Assembly (NCBI GenBank): GCA_003973505.1 | Contig: QNXT01000084.1 | Location: 1-5,662, forward strand | From: Bacteroidota bacterium | Lineage (GTDB): Bacteria; Bacteroidota; Bacteroidia; Bacteroidales; UBA1556 | Reading direction: 5' to 3' | Length of the DNA: 5,662 nt | Shown here: positions 1 to 5,122 of the stretch, piece by piece | Layout: the number at the start of each line of letters is the position of its first letter | How positions within the stretch are numbered: position 1 is the first letter of the stretch | The notes under the pieces: generated by a model | What the model was told of the DNA's origin: nothing | Seen by the model: only the letters and a program-made list of their open reading frames with translations | Databases searched by the model: none | Translations under genes and position numbers: made by a program

Positions 1-65
1 TGTGCTTGCAGTGGTATAATGTTAAAGAAAAGTATTAGGCTAAGTGTTAATTTTATAAGTTTCAT
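1..65 (-). CDS. Start of an exported protein (signal peptide only), cut by left window edge
   Basis: An ATG at 65-63 opens a frame that runs to the left edge without a stop (21 codons plus two bases). The translation is a typical Bacteroidota signal peptide: a Lys-containing N-terminus (MKLIK), a hydrophobic core (LTLSLILFFN) and an end in PLQA. The next codon is CA-, so Gln or His. The Big2 protein upstream ends its signal the same way (LQA-Q), which supports a cleavage site here. An A-rich leader with no Shine-Dalgarno sequence precedes the ATG, as for the other genes in the window. The mature protein lies outside the window, so function is unknown; export across the inner membrane is the only supported inference. 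It is co-oriented with the Big2 gene but separated from it by 133 bp containing a strong hairpin, so it may be transcribed separately. The short length visible limits confidence. Confidence 0.7.
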   Translation of the reverse strand, partial: MKLIKLTLSLILFFNIIPLQA

Positions 66-126
66 GGTTTGCTTTTTTTGTTTTTATGTGAAGTTATATT
101 ATCTCAAATAATAATTTTCTTTAAGA

Positions 127-163
127 GAAGGCAGAGTTCAACAAAGCTGTTGAACTTGCCTTC
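127..163 (-). terminator. Strong hairpin downstream of the Big2/T9SS gene, probable terminator
   Basis: The arms 127-142 and 149-163 are complementary over 15 bp with a single bulged G (134) in the left arm; an additional A-T pair (143/148) closes the stem on a four-base loop (AAGC). It is the most GC-containing hairpin in the window and sits 36 bp past the Big2 stop codon. On the minus strand the stem is followed by TCTTAAAG rather than a clean U-tract, so it may be a weak intrinsic terminator or a 3'-end-stabilising hairpin. The plus-strand side also lacks a U-tract. Confidence 0.6.
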
Positions 164-198
164 ATAACCAAATTATGTGTGTAGGTAATTTGAAATTA

Positions 199-1089
199 TT
201 ATTTTGATAAGATGCTAATTGCTTTACTTACTTGGTTTACTCCGTTGTTGAGCATTAAGTAATATACTCCTTGGCTTAAATTAGATGTTTCAATTTTAAT
301 GATACCATTCATATTAGTATATTCTTTTGAATAAACAGTTTGACCGGTAGTGTTAATTATTTTGATGTTGATTCTATCCGCATTGCTAAGCTTGTTAACA
401 TCAATATTGATGAAGTTTGTAGCAGGGTTTGGATAAACCGAAATGCTGTTGTTATTCATTGAAGATGCTATTCCTGTTGTTTGATTGCTAATAACAATCT
501 CCAGGCTATAAGATACATTGGAACCGTCGGTAGCTGTAGCTACTACATCTACAGTACCATCTGCAACTGCTGTTAACAATCCGGCAGTGTCAATTGTAGC
601 ATCGCCAGTACCTGGAACTACACTCCATACAATAGTGCTATTTGTAGCATTGCTTGGCAATACAGATGCTGTCATTTGAAGCGTTCCACCACTAGTAGTA
701 ATTTCTGTTTTTCCATTTGTGCTTTGTACAATAATAGAGTTTACAAGAACTACTCCTGCAGGTGTAATGGTTATTTCCAATGAGTCTTTTACATTTGAAC
801 TATCTGTAGCAGCCGCTATAACATATACCGTTCCTGCTGTTGTTGCAGTTAAAGCTCCATTAGCGTTAATGCTTGCAGTTCCAGTAACATTATTTACACT
901 CCATGTAACCGTTTTATTTGTAGCATTTGTTGGTAAAACTCCGGCAACAAATTGAAGTTGTTGACCTTCGGTAACAGAGGTTGCTCCTCCATATCCTAAT
1001 ACGGTAATTGATGTTACTAAAATGTTTTGTGCTTGTAGTGTTCCTGATAAAAGGATGAATAAAAATAAAAGTGTACTTAATTTTTTCAT
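199..1089 (-). CDS. Secreted protein with two Big2 Ig-like domains and a T9SS type A sorting domain
   Basis: This is a 296-residue exported protein. Residues 1-20 form a signal peptide (hydrophobic LLFLFILLSG, cleavage after LQA before Gln21). Two homologous Ig-like repeats follow, about 24-109 and 115-200. Each has the Big2 pattern: a start like V.SI.V, then LP.NATN, a W (W63 and W155), an A.I or G.L.TA stretch with 'G.LTA' (78-82, 170-174), then GTV.V.A.ATD (86-96, 178-188) and a final SLEI.I. Residues about 217-296 match a T9SS type A sorting domain: VYPNPATNFINI near 218, then N.TGQ.VY and LSQGVYYLML. In this family the C-terminal domain directs passage through the outer membrane and is normally removed, leaving the protein on the surface or released. 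No catalytic domain is present, so a structural, adhesive or carbohydrate-contacting role is inference. The ATG at 1089 has an AT-only leader and no Shine-Dalgarno sequence; it is chosen because it precedes the signal peptide directly. Confidence 0.92.
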   Translation of the reverse strand: MKKLSTLLFLFILLSGTLQAQNILVTSITVLGYGGATSVTEGQQLQFVAGVLPTNATNKTVTWSVNNVTGTASINANGALTATTAGTVYVIAAATDSSNVKDSLEITITPAGVVLVNSIIVQSTNGKTEITTSGGTLQMTASVLPSNATNSTIVWSVVPGTGDATIDTAGLLTAVADGTVDVVATATDGSNVSYSLEIVISNQTTGIASSMNNNSISVYPNPATNFINIDVNKLSNADRINIKIINTTGQTVYSKEYTNMNGIIKIETSNLSQGVYYLMLNNGVNQVSKAISILSK

Positions 1090-1215
1090 GGTTTTAATTT
1101 TAATTAATTATTTATTACTGTTTTTAGTTTTTTAGTTTCAAATTGAATTTTTGAAATTTCTTGCGAAAAATCACACTACAGACAGGAGGTGCTAGTTTTG
1201 GATGCATGTAATCCA

Positions 1216-1266
1216 TATAACAAAATCATAACAAGGGGGGATTTATCTATAACATTATTATAACAA
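1216..1266. promoter_or_regulatory. Four helically phased TATAACAA-like boxes, candidate operator
   Basis: The hexamer ATAACA occurs on the plus strand at 1217, 1228, 1249 and 1260 (TGTTAT on the coding strand of the Big2 gene). Extended to eight bases (TATAACAA) the copies match 8/8, 7/8, 7/8 and 8/8. The spacings of 11, 21 and 11 bp are close to one, two and one helical turns, so all four face the same side of the DNA. They form two pairs around a central stretch containing G6. This arrangement resembles an operator for a regulator binding as two dimers or a tetramer. The protein that would bind is unknown; the adjacent LuxR-type regulator is one candidate. In AT-rich DNA the hexamer also occurs a few times elsewhere in the window, so the spacing, not the hexamer, is the evidence. 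Confidence 0.4.
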
Positions 1267-1297
1267 TACGTTCTATAAAGCTGAAATATAGAATAAT

Positions 1298-1345
1298 AAA
1301 AAAATTATAATCGTGTCAAAAAAGATGAAAAAAATGATAAAAAAA
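1298..1345. other. Phased A-tracts, predicted intrinsically curved DNA
   Basis: Runs of 7, 6, 7 and 7 A occur on the plus strand at 1298-1304, 1318-1323, 1328-1334 and 1339-1345. Their starts are 20, 10 and 11 bp apart, matching the roughly 10.5-bp helical repeat, so small bends at each A-tract should add up in one direction. The last two units are an exact 11-bp tandem repeat (A7 TGAT), and the one before is similar (A6 GATG). The block abuts the stop codon of the TPR-LuxR gene and lies upstream of the phased boxes. On the transcribed minus strand it reads as successive T-runs, which might also help end transcription of the TPR-LuxR gene, although no stem precedes them. Confidence 0.45.
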
Positions 1346-1349
1346 TGAT

Positions 1350-3077
1350 TTAAAACTTAGAAAAGAAGGATACCAAGGATTCTTTGCTTGTATTTAGCCC
1401 TAATTTTTTGCGTAAACGAGTACGAGCCATTTCGATTGAGGCAACACTTTTTAGGGTAATAGCCGATATTTCTTTCGTCGTCATATTGAGTTTAAGAAAT
1501 GCTGCAAGTCGTCTTTCATTGGCTGTGAGTTCTGGATATTCTTTGGCGAGTTTTGAATAGAAGTCTTTATGAACATCTAAAAAGCGAACTTCAAATTCCT
1601 TCCAAATATTCTCATTTGAATTGACTTGGAGATCTCGTATGATTGATTTAATCTTAGCTTTTTGAGTTTGATTAATACTCGTTAGTAAAAGTTCTTGCAA
1701 TTCTTTCACTATGGAATCGTTCAACTCTTTTTTATTTACCAGTTGAATCATATAATTGCTTAACTCTTTATTCTTATAGTTTAACTCGTCGTTTAATTCC
1801 TGACTTTTTATAATACTTCTTTTAGCCTTGTTTTTCAATAATAATACAATTACAATGAGAATTGCAATGAATAATAAAAGGCTGCCAGTATATAAAAGTG
1901 TTTTGAATTTTTGGGCTTCATGTTTTAAGATGAGTTGATTACGAATTTTTTCTTCCTGATATTTGAGATCTAATTCTGCAATTTTGTCTTTTTTGTCGGG
2001 GAAAAAATCAGCATGAATTTTATCTCTTTCATAATAAGTTTCAATTGCCTTTTTATAATCCCCCTTCTTATAGTTAATATCAATTTTATTGCTTAAAATT
2101 CCATAAAGGAGTGCCGGGATTTGCATTTTTTTTGCTAGGGTAAGCGATAGGTCGCTATAATAATCGGCTTTATCAAGGCTGTCCATTGAGGTGTATATGC
2201 TTGAAAGCGCATCATAACCCATAAATAAATTATTGGTATTTTTAAGTTGCTTGTCTATTTCAATGGAGTTGTAAATCATTTGCAGAGCTAGGTCATTGCT
2301 GTCGATTGCAGCGTAAGGTAGTGAGAGCGAGTAATAGCTAAGGCTACTTAGGTTTGTATTGAATATTACCTTTGCTATATCTAATGATTTTTTAAAGAAC
2401 AGGATGGCTTCAGTATATTTATCTTGAGCATAATTAATAAAGCCCATTTCAATATAAACTTTTGCTATGCCATCTTGATTGTTTAAACTTTCATATATGT
2501 CAAGTGCTTTTTTATAGTATTCGGATGCTTTAGCATATTCTTTTTTAATGGCAAAAGCTTTTCCTATATACAAATATATTTCTGCAAGAGTATTGCTACT
2601 TTCTTGATTTTCAAAATATCTAAGAGCCTTAAATAAATAGGATGTGGATTTATTAATGTATTCTTTGTCTTGTAGTATTTCTGCTGCAATTAGATAACTC
2701 TCATTTTCTTCTTGCTCTAAGTTTCTCTTTTTGCTTAAATCAATAGCCTGATTTATATAATATATGGCACTATCATAATTACTCTTTTGATTATATGTGT
2801 AAGCAATATTTTGTAATGCATCTATTTTAAGAAGTAAATCCTGATTTTTGTTTGCTTGCTGATATTCTTTATAGGAAAAATCCAGAGCCTGATTATATGA
2901 CCCCTTTATATGTTCGCTAAATAGTTTTTTATAAATATCAAGACGTGTATTTGGGTTGCTTTTTGATAGTAATTCTATATTTAGACTATCAATTCTGCTT
3001 TTATTTTGTGCAAAAAGAGTTTTTTGCTCACTAAAAAAGAGTAGAAACAGAATTATACAGTGTGTAAAAAACTTCAT
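1350..3077 (-). CDS. Membrane-anchored TPR sensor/regulator with C-terminal LuxR-type HTH
   Basis: This 575-residue protein has a Bacteroidota-type regulator layout. Residues 1-23 are a signal sequence (IILFLLFF, then LFA-QN). Residues about 45-350 are a series of TPR helices; the clearest units are near 93-116 (AYTYNQKSNYDSAIYYINQA), 169-192 (LYIGKAFAIKKEYAKASEYY), 208-232 and 331-350. A charged coiled-coil-like stretch (about 362-392) leads to one membrane helix (about 393-414), followed by a second coiled-coil-like region (415-475). Residues about 516-571 are a LuxR/GerE-type DNA-binding domain: LTANERRLAAFLKL, then TTKEISAITLKSVASIEM as the helix-turn-helix, then ARTRLRKKLGL. The inferred topology is TPRs in the periplasm and HTH in the cytoplasm. 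In related proteins such TPRs are thought to bind a partner and transmit a signal directly to the HTH. No kinase or receiver domain is present. Its own target is not shown by the sequence; the phased boxes just downstream are one candidate. The ATG at 3077 directly precedes the signal sequence. The gene is separated from the sulfatase operon by hairpins. Confidence 0.88.
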   Translation of the reverse strand: MKFFTHCIILFLLFFSEQKTLFAQNKSRIDSLNIELLSKSNPNTRLDIYKKLFSEHIKGSYNQALDFSYKEYQQANKNQDLLLKIDALQNIAYTYNQKSNYDSAIYYINQAIDLSKKRNLEQEENESYLIAAEILQDKEYINKSTSYLFKALRYFENQESSNTLAEIYLYIGKAFAIKKEYAKASEYYKKALDIYESLNNQDGIAKVYIEMGFINYAQDKYTEAILFFKKSLDIAKVIFNTNLSSLSYYSLSLPYAAIDSNDLALQMIYNSIEIDKQLKNTNNLFMGYDALSSIYTSMDSLDKADYYSDLSLTLAKKMQIPALLYGILSNKIDINYKKGDYKKAIETYYERDKIHADFFPDKKDKIAELDLKYQEEKIRNQLILKHEAQKFKTLLYTGSLLLFIAILIVIVLLLKNKAKRSIIKSQELNDELNYKNKELSNYMIQLVNKKELNDSIVKELQELLLTSINQTQKAKIKSIIRDLQVNSNENIWKEFEVRFLDVHKDFYSKLAKEYPELTANERRLAAFLKLNMTTKEISAITLKSVASIEMARTRLRKKLGLNTSKESLVSFFSKF

Positions 3078-3137
3078 TAGCCAAAATATTTCAATAATTC
3101 AGTAAGATGAAAGATTAAATTTGAAACTCAAGATTGT

Positions 3138-3177
3138 AAAAACAAAAATACAGACTATTTGTATATAGTCTGTATTT
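3138..3177 (-). terminator. Intrinsic terminator of the sulfatase operon (perfect 13-bp stem plus U-tract)
   Basis: The arms 3146-3158 and 3165-3177 are perfect 13-bp inverted repeats around a six-base loop (3159-3164). Read on the minus strand, the second arm runs straight into a T-rich tail (TTTTTGTTTTTA at about 3149-3138). This is the form of a Rho-independent terminator and it lies 90 bp past the stop of the small Lys-rich gene and 61 bp before the TPR-LuxR start. Within the tail, minus-strand TATTTTTG (3150-3143) matches the Bacteroidota -7 promoter box TAnnTTTG, but no -33 element lies at the usual distance, so I call it a terminator only. Confidence 0.75.
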
Positions 3178-3208
3178 AATTATTGTATCCAAATAAGATT
3201 AGTATAAT

Positions 3209-3250
3209 TCAGAATATTATACCTCTATGAGTAAGGTGTAATTATTCTGA
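3209..3250 (-). repeat. Imperfect hairpin just after the small Lys-rich gene
   Basis: The arms 3209-3223 and 3235-3250 pair over about 15 bp with one extra base in the right arm and one mismatch (a G-U wobble if read on the plus strand), around an 11-base loop. It begins 17 bp past the stop codon at 3267. No U-tract follows on the minus strand, so it is more likely a 3'-end-protecting stem or a first, weaker part of a tandem termination region than a terminator by itself. Confidence 0.4.
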
Positions 3251-3266
3251 GAAATGTGTAATTGTA

Positions 3267-3608
3267 CTATTTCTTCTTATCCAAGGCTCTTTTCTCTTTC
3301 ATTAAAGCAAATATTCGCTTAATTTCCTCTTTTGAAAACTGCTTCGACAATTCTGCTTTTAATTCGTTTTTCAACGCTTTATTTACAGCTTTCTTTGCTT
3401 CTTTATCAAGCCCTTTTTTTCTCTCTTTGGCTTCTACCGCATTGTTTAATAAAGCTTTGTATAAAAATGTTGTTTTTGCTTCGTCCAACGACATTGCTTT
3501 GGCAATATACTCTGAGCAAGATTTTGCTTTATCAATTTGTTTCTGACTCTGTGCATTTAGGGTAATTGTAAACCCCATAATAGCTACTAATAAAATTAAA
3601 TGTTTCAT
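3267..3608 (-). CDS. Small exported Lys-rich helical protein, function unknown
   Basis: This is a 113-residue protein that I cannot assign to a named family. Residues 1-19 are a clear signal peptide (LILLVAIMGFTITL, cleavage after LNA before Gln20), so the mature protein of about 94 residues is periplasmic or outside the cell. It is rich in Lys, Glu and Ala, has no Trp or Pro in the mature part and only one Cys (Cys31), and is predicted by eye to be almost wholly helical. Two stretches, about 38-60 (AMSLDEAKTTFLYKALLNNA) and 89-107 (QFSKEEIKRIFALMKEK), share a loose 'hydrophobic-S-acidic-E..K' helix start. This recalls the LTxxQ-type repeats of small Spy/CpxP-like periplasmic proteins, but that similarity is weak. 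It begins 44 bp after the sulfatase stop, with no hairpin or recognisable promoter between them, and ends before two hairpins, so it is probably the last gene of the sulfatase operon. The leader has no Shine-Dalgarno sequence. The existence of the gene is well supported; its role is not. Confidence 0.8.
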   Translation of the reverse strand: MKHLILLVAIMGFTITLNAQSQKQIDKAKSCSEYIAKAMSLDEAKTTFLYKALLNNAVEAKERKKGLDKEAKKAVNKALKNELKAELSKQFSKEEIKRIFALMKEKRALDKKK

Positions 3609-3652
3609 GTTTGTAAAAATTTGGTTTATAATGTTTTGTATATTGTTAATTC

Positions 3653-5116
3653 TTATTTTGTGGGTGCGTAGTCAGGATTTGGGACAGGAGCTTGATAACC
3701 TGTTTCCTTTTTCCATTGCTCCAAACGCGCTTTTAGTTTCGCTATCTCTTTTGGGTATTCCGCCGAAACTTCCTTAGTTTCATAAGGGTCGTTATTCAAA
3801 TTGTAAAGATAATAATCGCCGCTTTCAATTACTTCTGTCATTTTAAAACCATCCATTTGAATTACATTTACCCATTCCGAAGCGAAAGAGTGACGTTTTG
3901 TATTATAACGAGCATAATTGGTGTATTCCCAAACCAAAGCATCACGCTTGGTTTTTGTTGATTTTCCGTATAAAATTGGTGAAAGATCTTCGCCATCTAA
4001 GATATAATCTTTTGCTGGTTTCGATTTTGTTAAACCTAAAATGGTTGGATAAATATCCACATGAATAATGGGCTCTGTGGATTCCGACTTGGGTTTTATA
4101 TGATTATTCCATCGGAAAATATATGGAACTCTTATTCCTCCTTCATAGGTTTGTCCTTTGACTCCTCGATAGGGCTGATTGAAAATATTGCTTTCCGTTT
4201 TATAATGCCCGTTATCCGAGGCAAAAATTACGATGGTATTATCATCAATACCCAGTTCTTTAAGTGCAGCCATCAGTTGACCTACATTTTCGTCAAGGCT
4301 TTTTATCATTGCCAAAACTTTAATTTCTTTTGGACCTACTTCATCACTTCCTTCAAATTTCTTTTTGAAATAAGCCAAGTACTCTGGCTTTGGTTCCAAA
4401 GGTTTGTGTACTAAATAATAAGGTACATAGGCAAAAAATGGTTCGCCGGCTTTTACCGAATTTCTCATAAATTTAATGATGCTATCGGTTACCAAGTCTG
4501 ATGAGTATAAACTTTTATCGGTAGGATAGTTTTGTTTGGGGTCTGTCTTTAGTGTATAATGCCCTGTCATTTCGAAACCATGGTCGAAACCCTGATGTCT
4601 AACACCCAATTTACCATGTCCTAAATGCCATTTACCATAAGCCGCTGTAACATATCCATTGGCTTTCAAAGCTTCGGCAATGGTAATTCGGTCAAGATTC
4701 ATTCCCACGCCAGCACCTTTTACTTTGTTTACCGGTGGAGGCAAATACTTCATATTGTGCAAAGTATTTGGTTTGTTTTTATATCGGTCGGCCACACGAT
4801 ATACTTTATGACGTGGTACATATTGCCCCGACATAATGGATGCACGTGAGGGAGCACATGTTGGGTCGTTGGAATAGCCGTTGGTAAAATGCATTCCTTC
4901 ATCATATAATTTATCGATGTTTGGTGATTCAACCACCTTGCTACCATAGCAATGCGTTGCATTTATGCCCAAATCATCAGCCAAAATAAAAAGTACATTG
5001 GGCTTTTTTTCTGATCTTTTATGTTTCGCTTTTTGCTGTGTAGGAATTAAGGTGAATCCCATTACAACAATAGCAATGGCTAATGCCCCTAATTGAAGTG
5101 CTCTATTTTTCTTCAT
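3653..5116 (-). CDS. Exported S1-family formylglycine-dependent sulfatase
   Basis: This 487-residue enzyme of the arylsulfatase (S1, alkaline-phosphatase-like fold) family hydrolyses sulfate esters, probably on a sulfated glycan in the periplasm. Residues 1-30 are a Lys-started hydrophobic export signal (LGALAIAIVVMGFTLIP). The lipoprotein Cys is absent, so it is soluble or signal-anchored. Active-site features are all present: metal-binding Asp47-Asp48 (LADDLG), the sulfatase signature CAPSR at 87-91 (Cys87 would be converted to formylglycine by an FGE-type or anSME-type enzyme), GKWHLG at 161-166 (Lys162, His164), His237 (VHKPL), Asp301-Asn302 (ASDNGH) and Lys320 ahead of YEGG.RVP. The C-terminal LYNLNNDPYETKEVS (438-452) is the usual family tail motif. 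Length is normal, with no frameshift. The substrate cannot be read from the sequence. The start follows the upstream stop by 6 bp, with AAGGA (5124-5120) overlapping that stop only 3 bases before the ATG, which suggests translational coupling. Confidence 0.95.
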   Translation of the reverse strand: MKKNRALQLGALAIAIVVMGFTLIPTQQKAKHKRSEKKPNVLFILADDLGINATHCYGSKVVESPNIDKLYDEGMHFTNGYSNDPTCAPSRASIMSGQYVPRHKVYRVADRYKNKPNTLHNMKYLPPPVNKVKGAGVGMNLDRITIAEALKANGYVTAAYGKWHLGHGKLGVRHQGFDHGFEMTGHYTLKTDPKQNYPTDKSLYSSDLVTDSIIKFMRNSVKAGEPFFAYVPYYLVHKPLEPKPEYLAYFKKKFEGSDEVGPKEIKVLAMIKSLDENVGQLMAALKELGIDDNTIVIFASDNGHYKTESNIFNQPYRGVKGQTYEGGIRVPYIFRWNNHIKPKSESTEPIIHVDIYPTILGLTKSKPAKDYILDGEDLSPILYGKSTKTKRDALVWEYTNYARYNTKRHSFASEWVNVIQMDGFKMTEVIESGDYYLYNLNNDPYETKEVSAEYPKEIAKLKARLEQWKKETGYQAPVPNPDYAPTK

Positions 5117-5122
5117 AAGTCC

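Larger units (their letters stand above)
1090..1349. other. 260-bp spacer between TPR-LuxR gene and Big2 gene: likely promoter/regulatory region
   Basis: No gene is supported here. From the Big2 start upward it holds: an AT-only leader (about 1090-1138); a near match to the Bacteroidota -7 box TAnnTTTG, reading TCAATTTG on the minus strand (1146-1139), with a poor -33 candidate TTTC 18 bp upstream (1168-1165); a second 7/8 match, TGATTTTG (1228-1221), without a -33 partner; four phased TATAACAA-like boxes with a G6 run (1235-1240) in the middle; a weak 7-bp hairpin (1271-1277/1287-1293); and phased A-tracts next to the end of the upstream gene. The promoter itself remains unassigned. The leader of the Big2 mRNA could be 40 to 130 nt long depending on which -7 candidate is real. 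Confidence 0.5.

Noticed and set aside
719..955. Plus-strand open frame across the Big2 gene
   Set aside because: Antisense to well-supported Big2 repeats, without a signal, domain or leader of its own.
1179..1190. Minus-strand CACCTCCTGTCT-like sequence resembling the 3' end of 16S rRNA
   Set aside because: Only about a dozen bases match, nothing else of an rRNA gene is present, and in the Big2 leader it has the same sense as the rRNA tail, so it cannot pair with it.
1184..1231. Perfect plus-strand AGGAGGT followed by an ATG 11 bases later (1202), opening a 9-codon frame
   Set aside because: The frame is only nine codons, the phylum rarely relies on Shine-Dalgarno sites, and no plus-strand gene or promoter supports it.
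1271..1293. 7-bp hairpin (TTCTATA/TATAGAA) in the 260-bp spacer
   Set aside because: The stem is nearly all A-T, has a nine-base loop and no U-tract on either strand; expected by chance in such AT-rich DNA.
3143..3150. Exact TAnnTTTG -7 promoter box for the TPR-LuxR gene
   Set aside because: It lies in the U-tract of the terminator and has no TTTG/-33 partner at the usual distance; T-rich tails produce such matches easily, so it is only noted.
3236..3263. Direct repeat GTGTAATT at 3236 and 3256
   Set aside because: A single pair of 8-mers, one of them inside a hairpin arm; too little to call an operator.
3262..3546. Plus-strand open frame across the small Lys-rich gene
   Set aside because: The Lys/Glu-rich coding strand gives a Phe/Leu/Ser-rich antisense frame; the minus-strand reading has a signal peptide and operon context.
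4061..4414. Plus-strand open frame inside the sulfatase gene
   Set aside because: Antisense to conserved sulfatase residues (His237, Asp301); no independent support.
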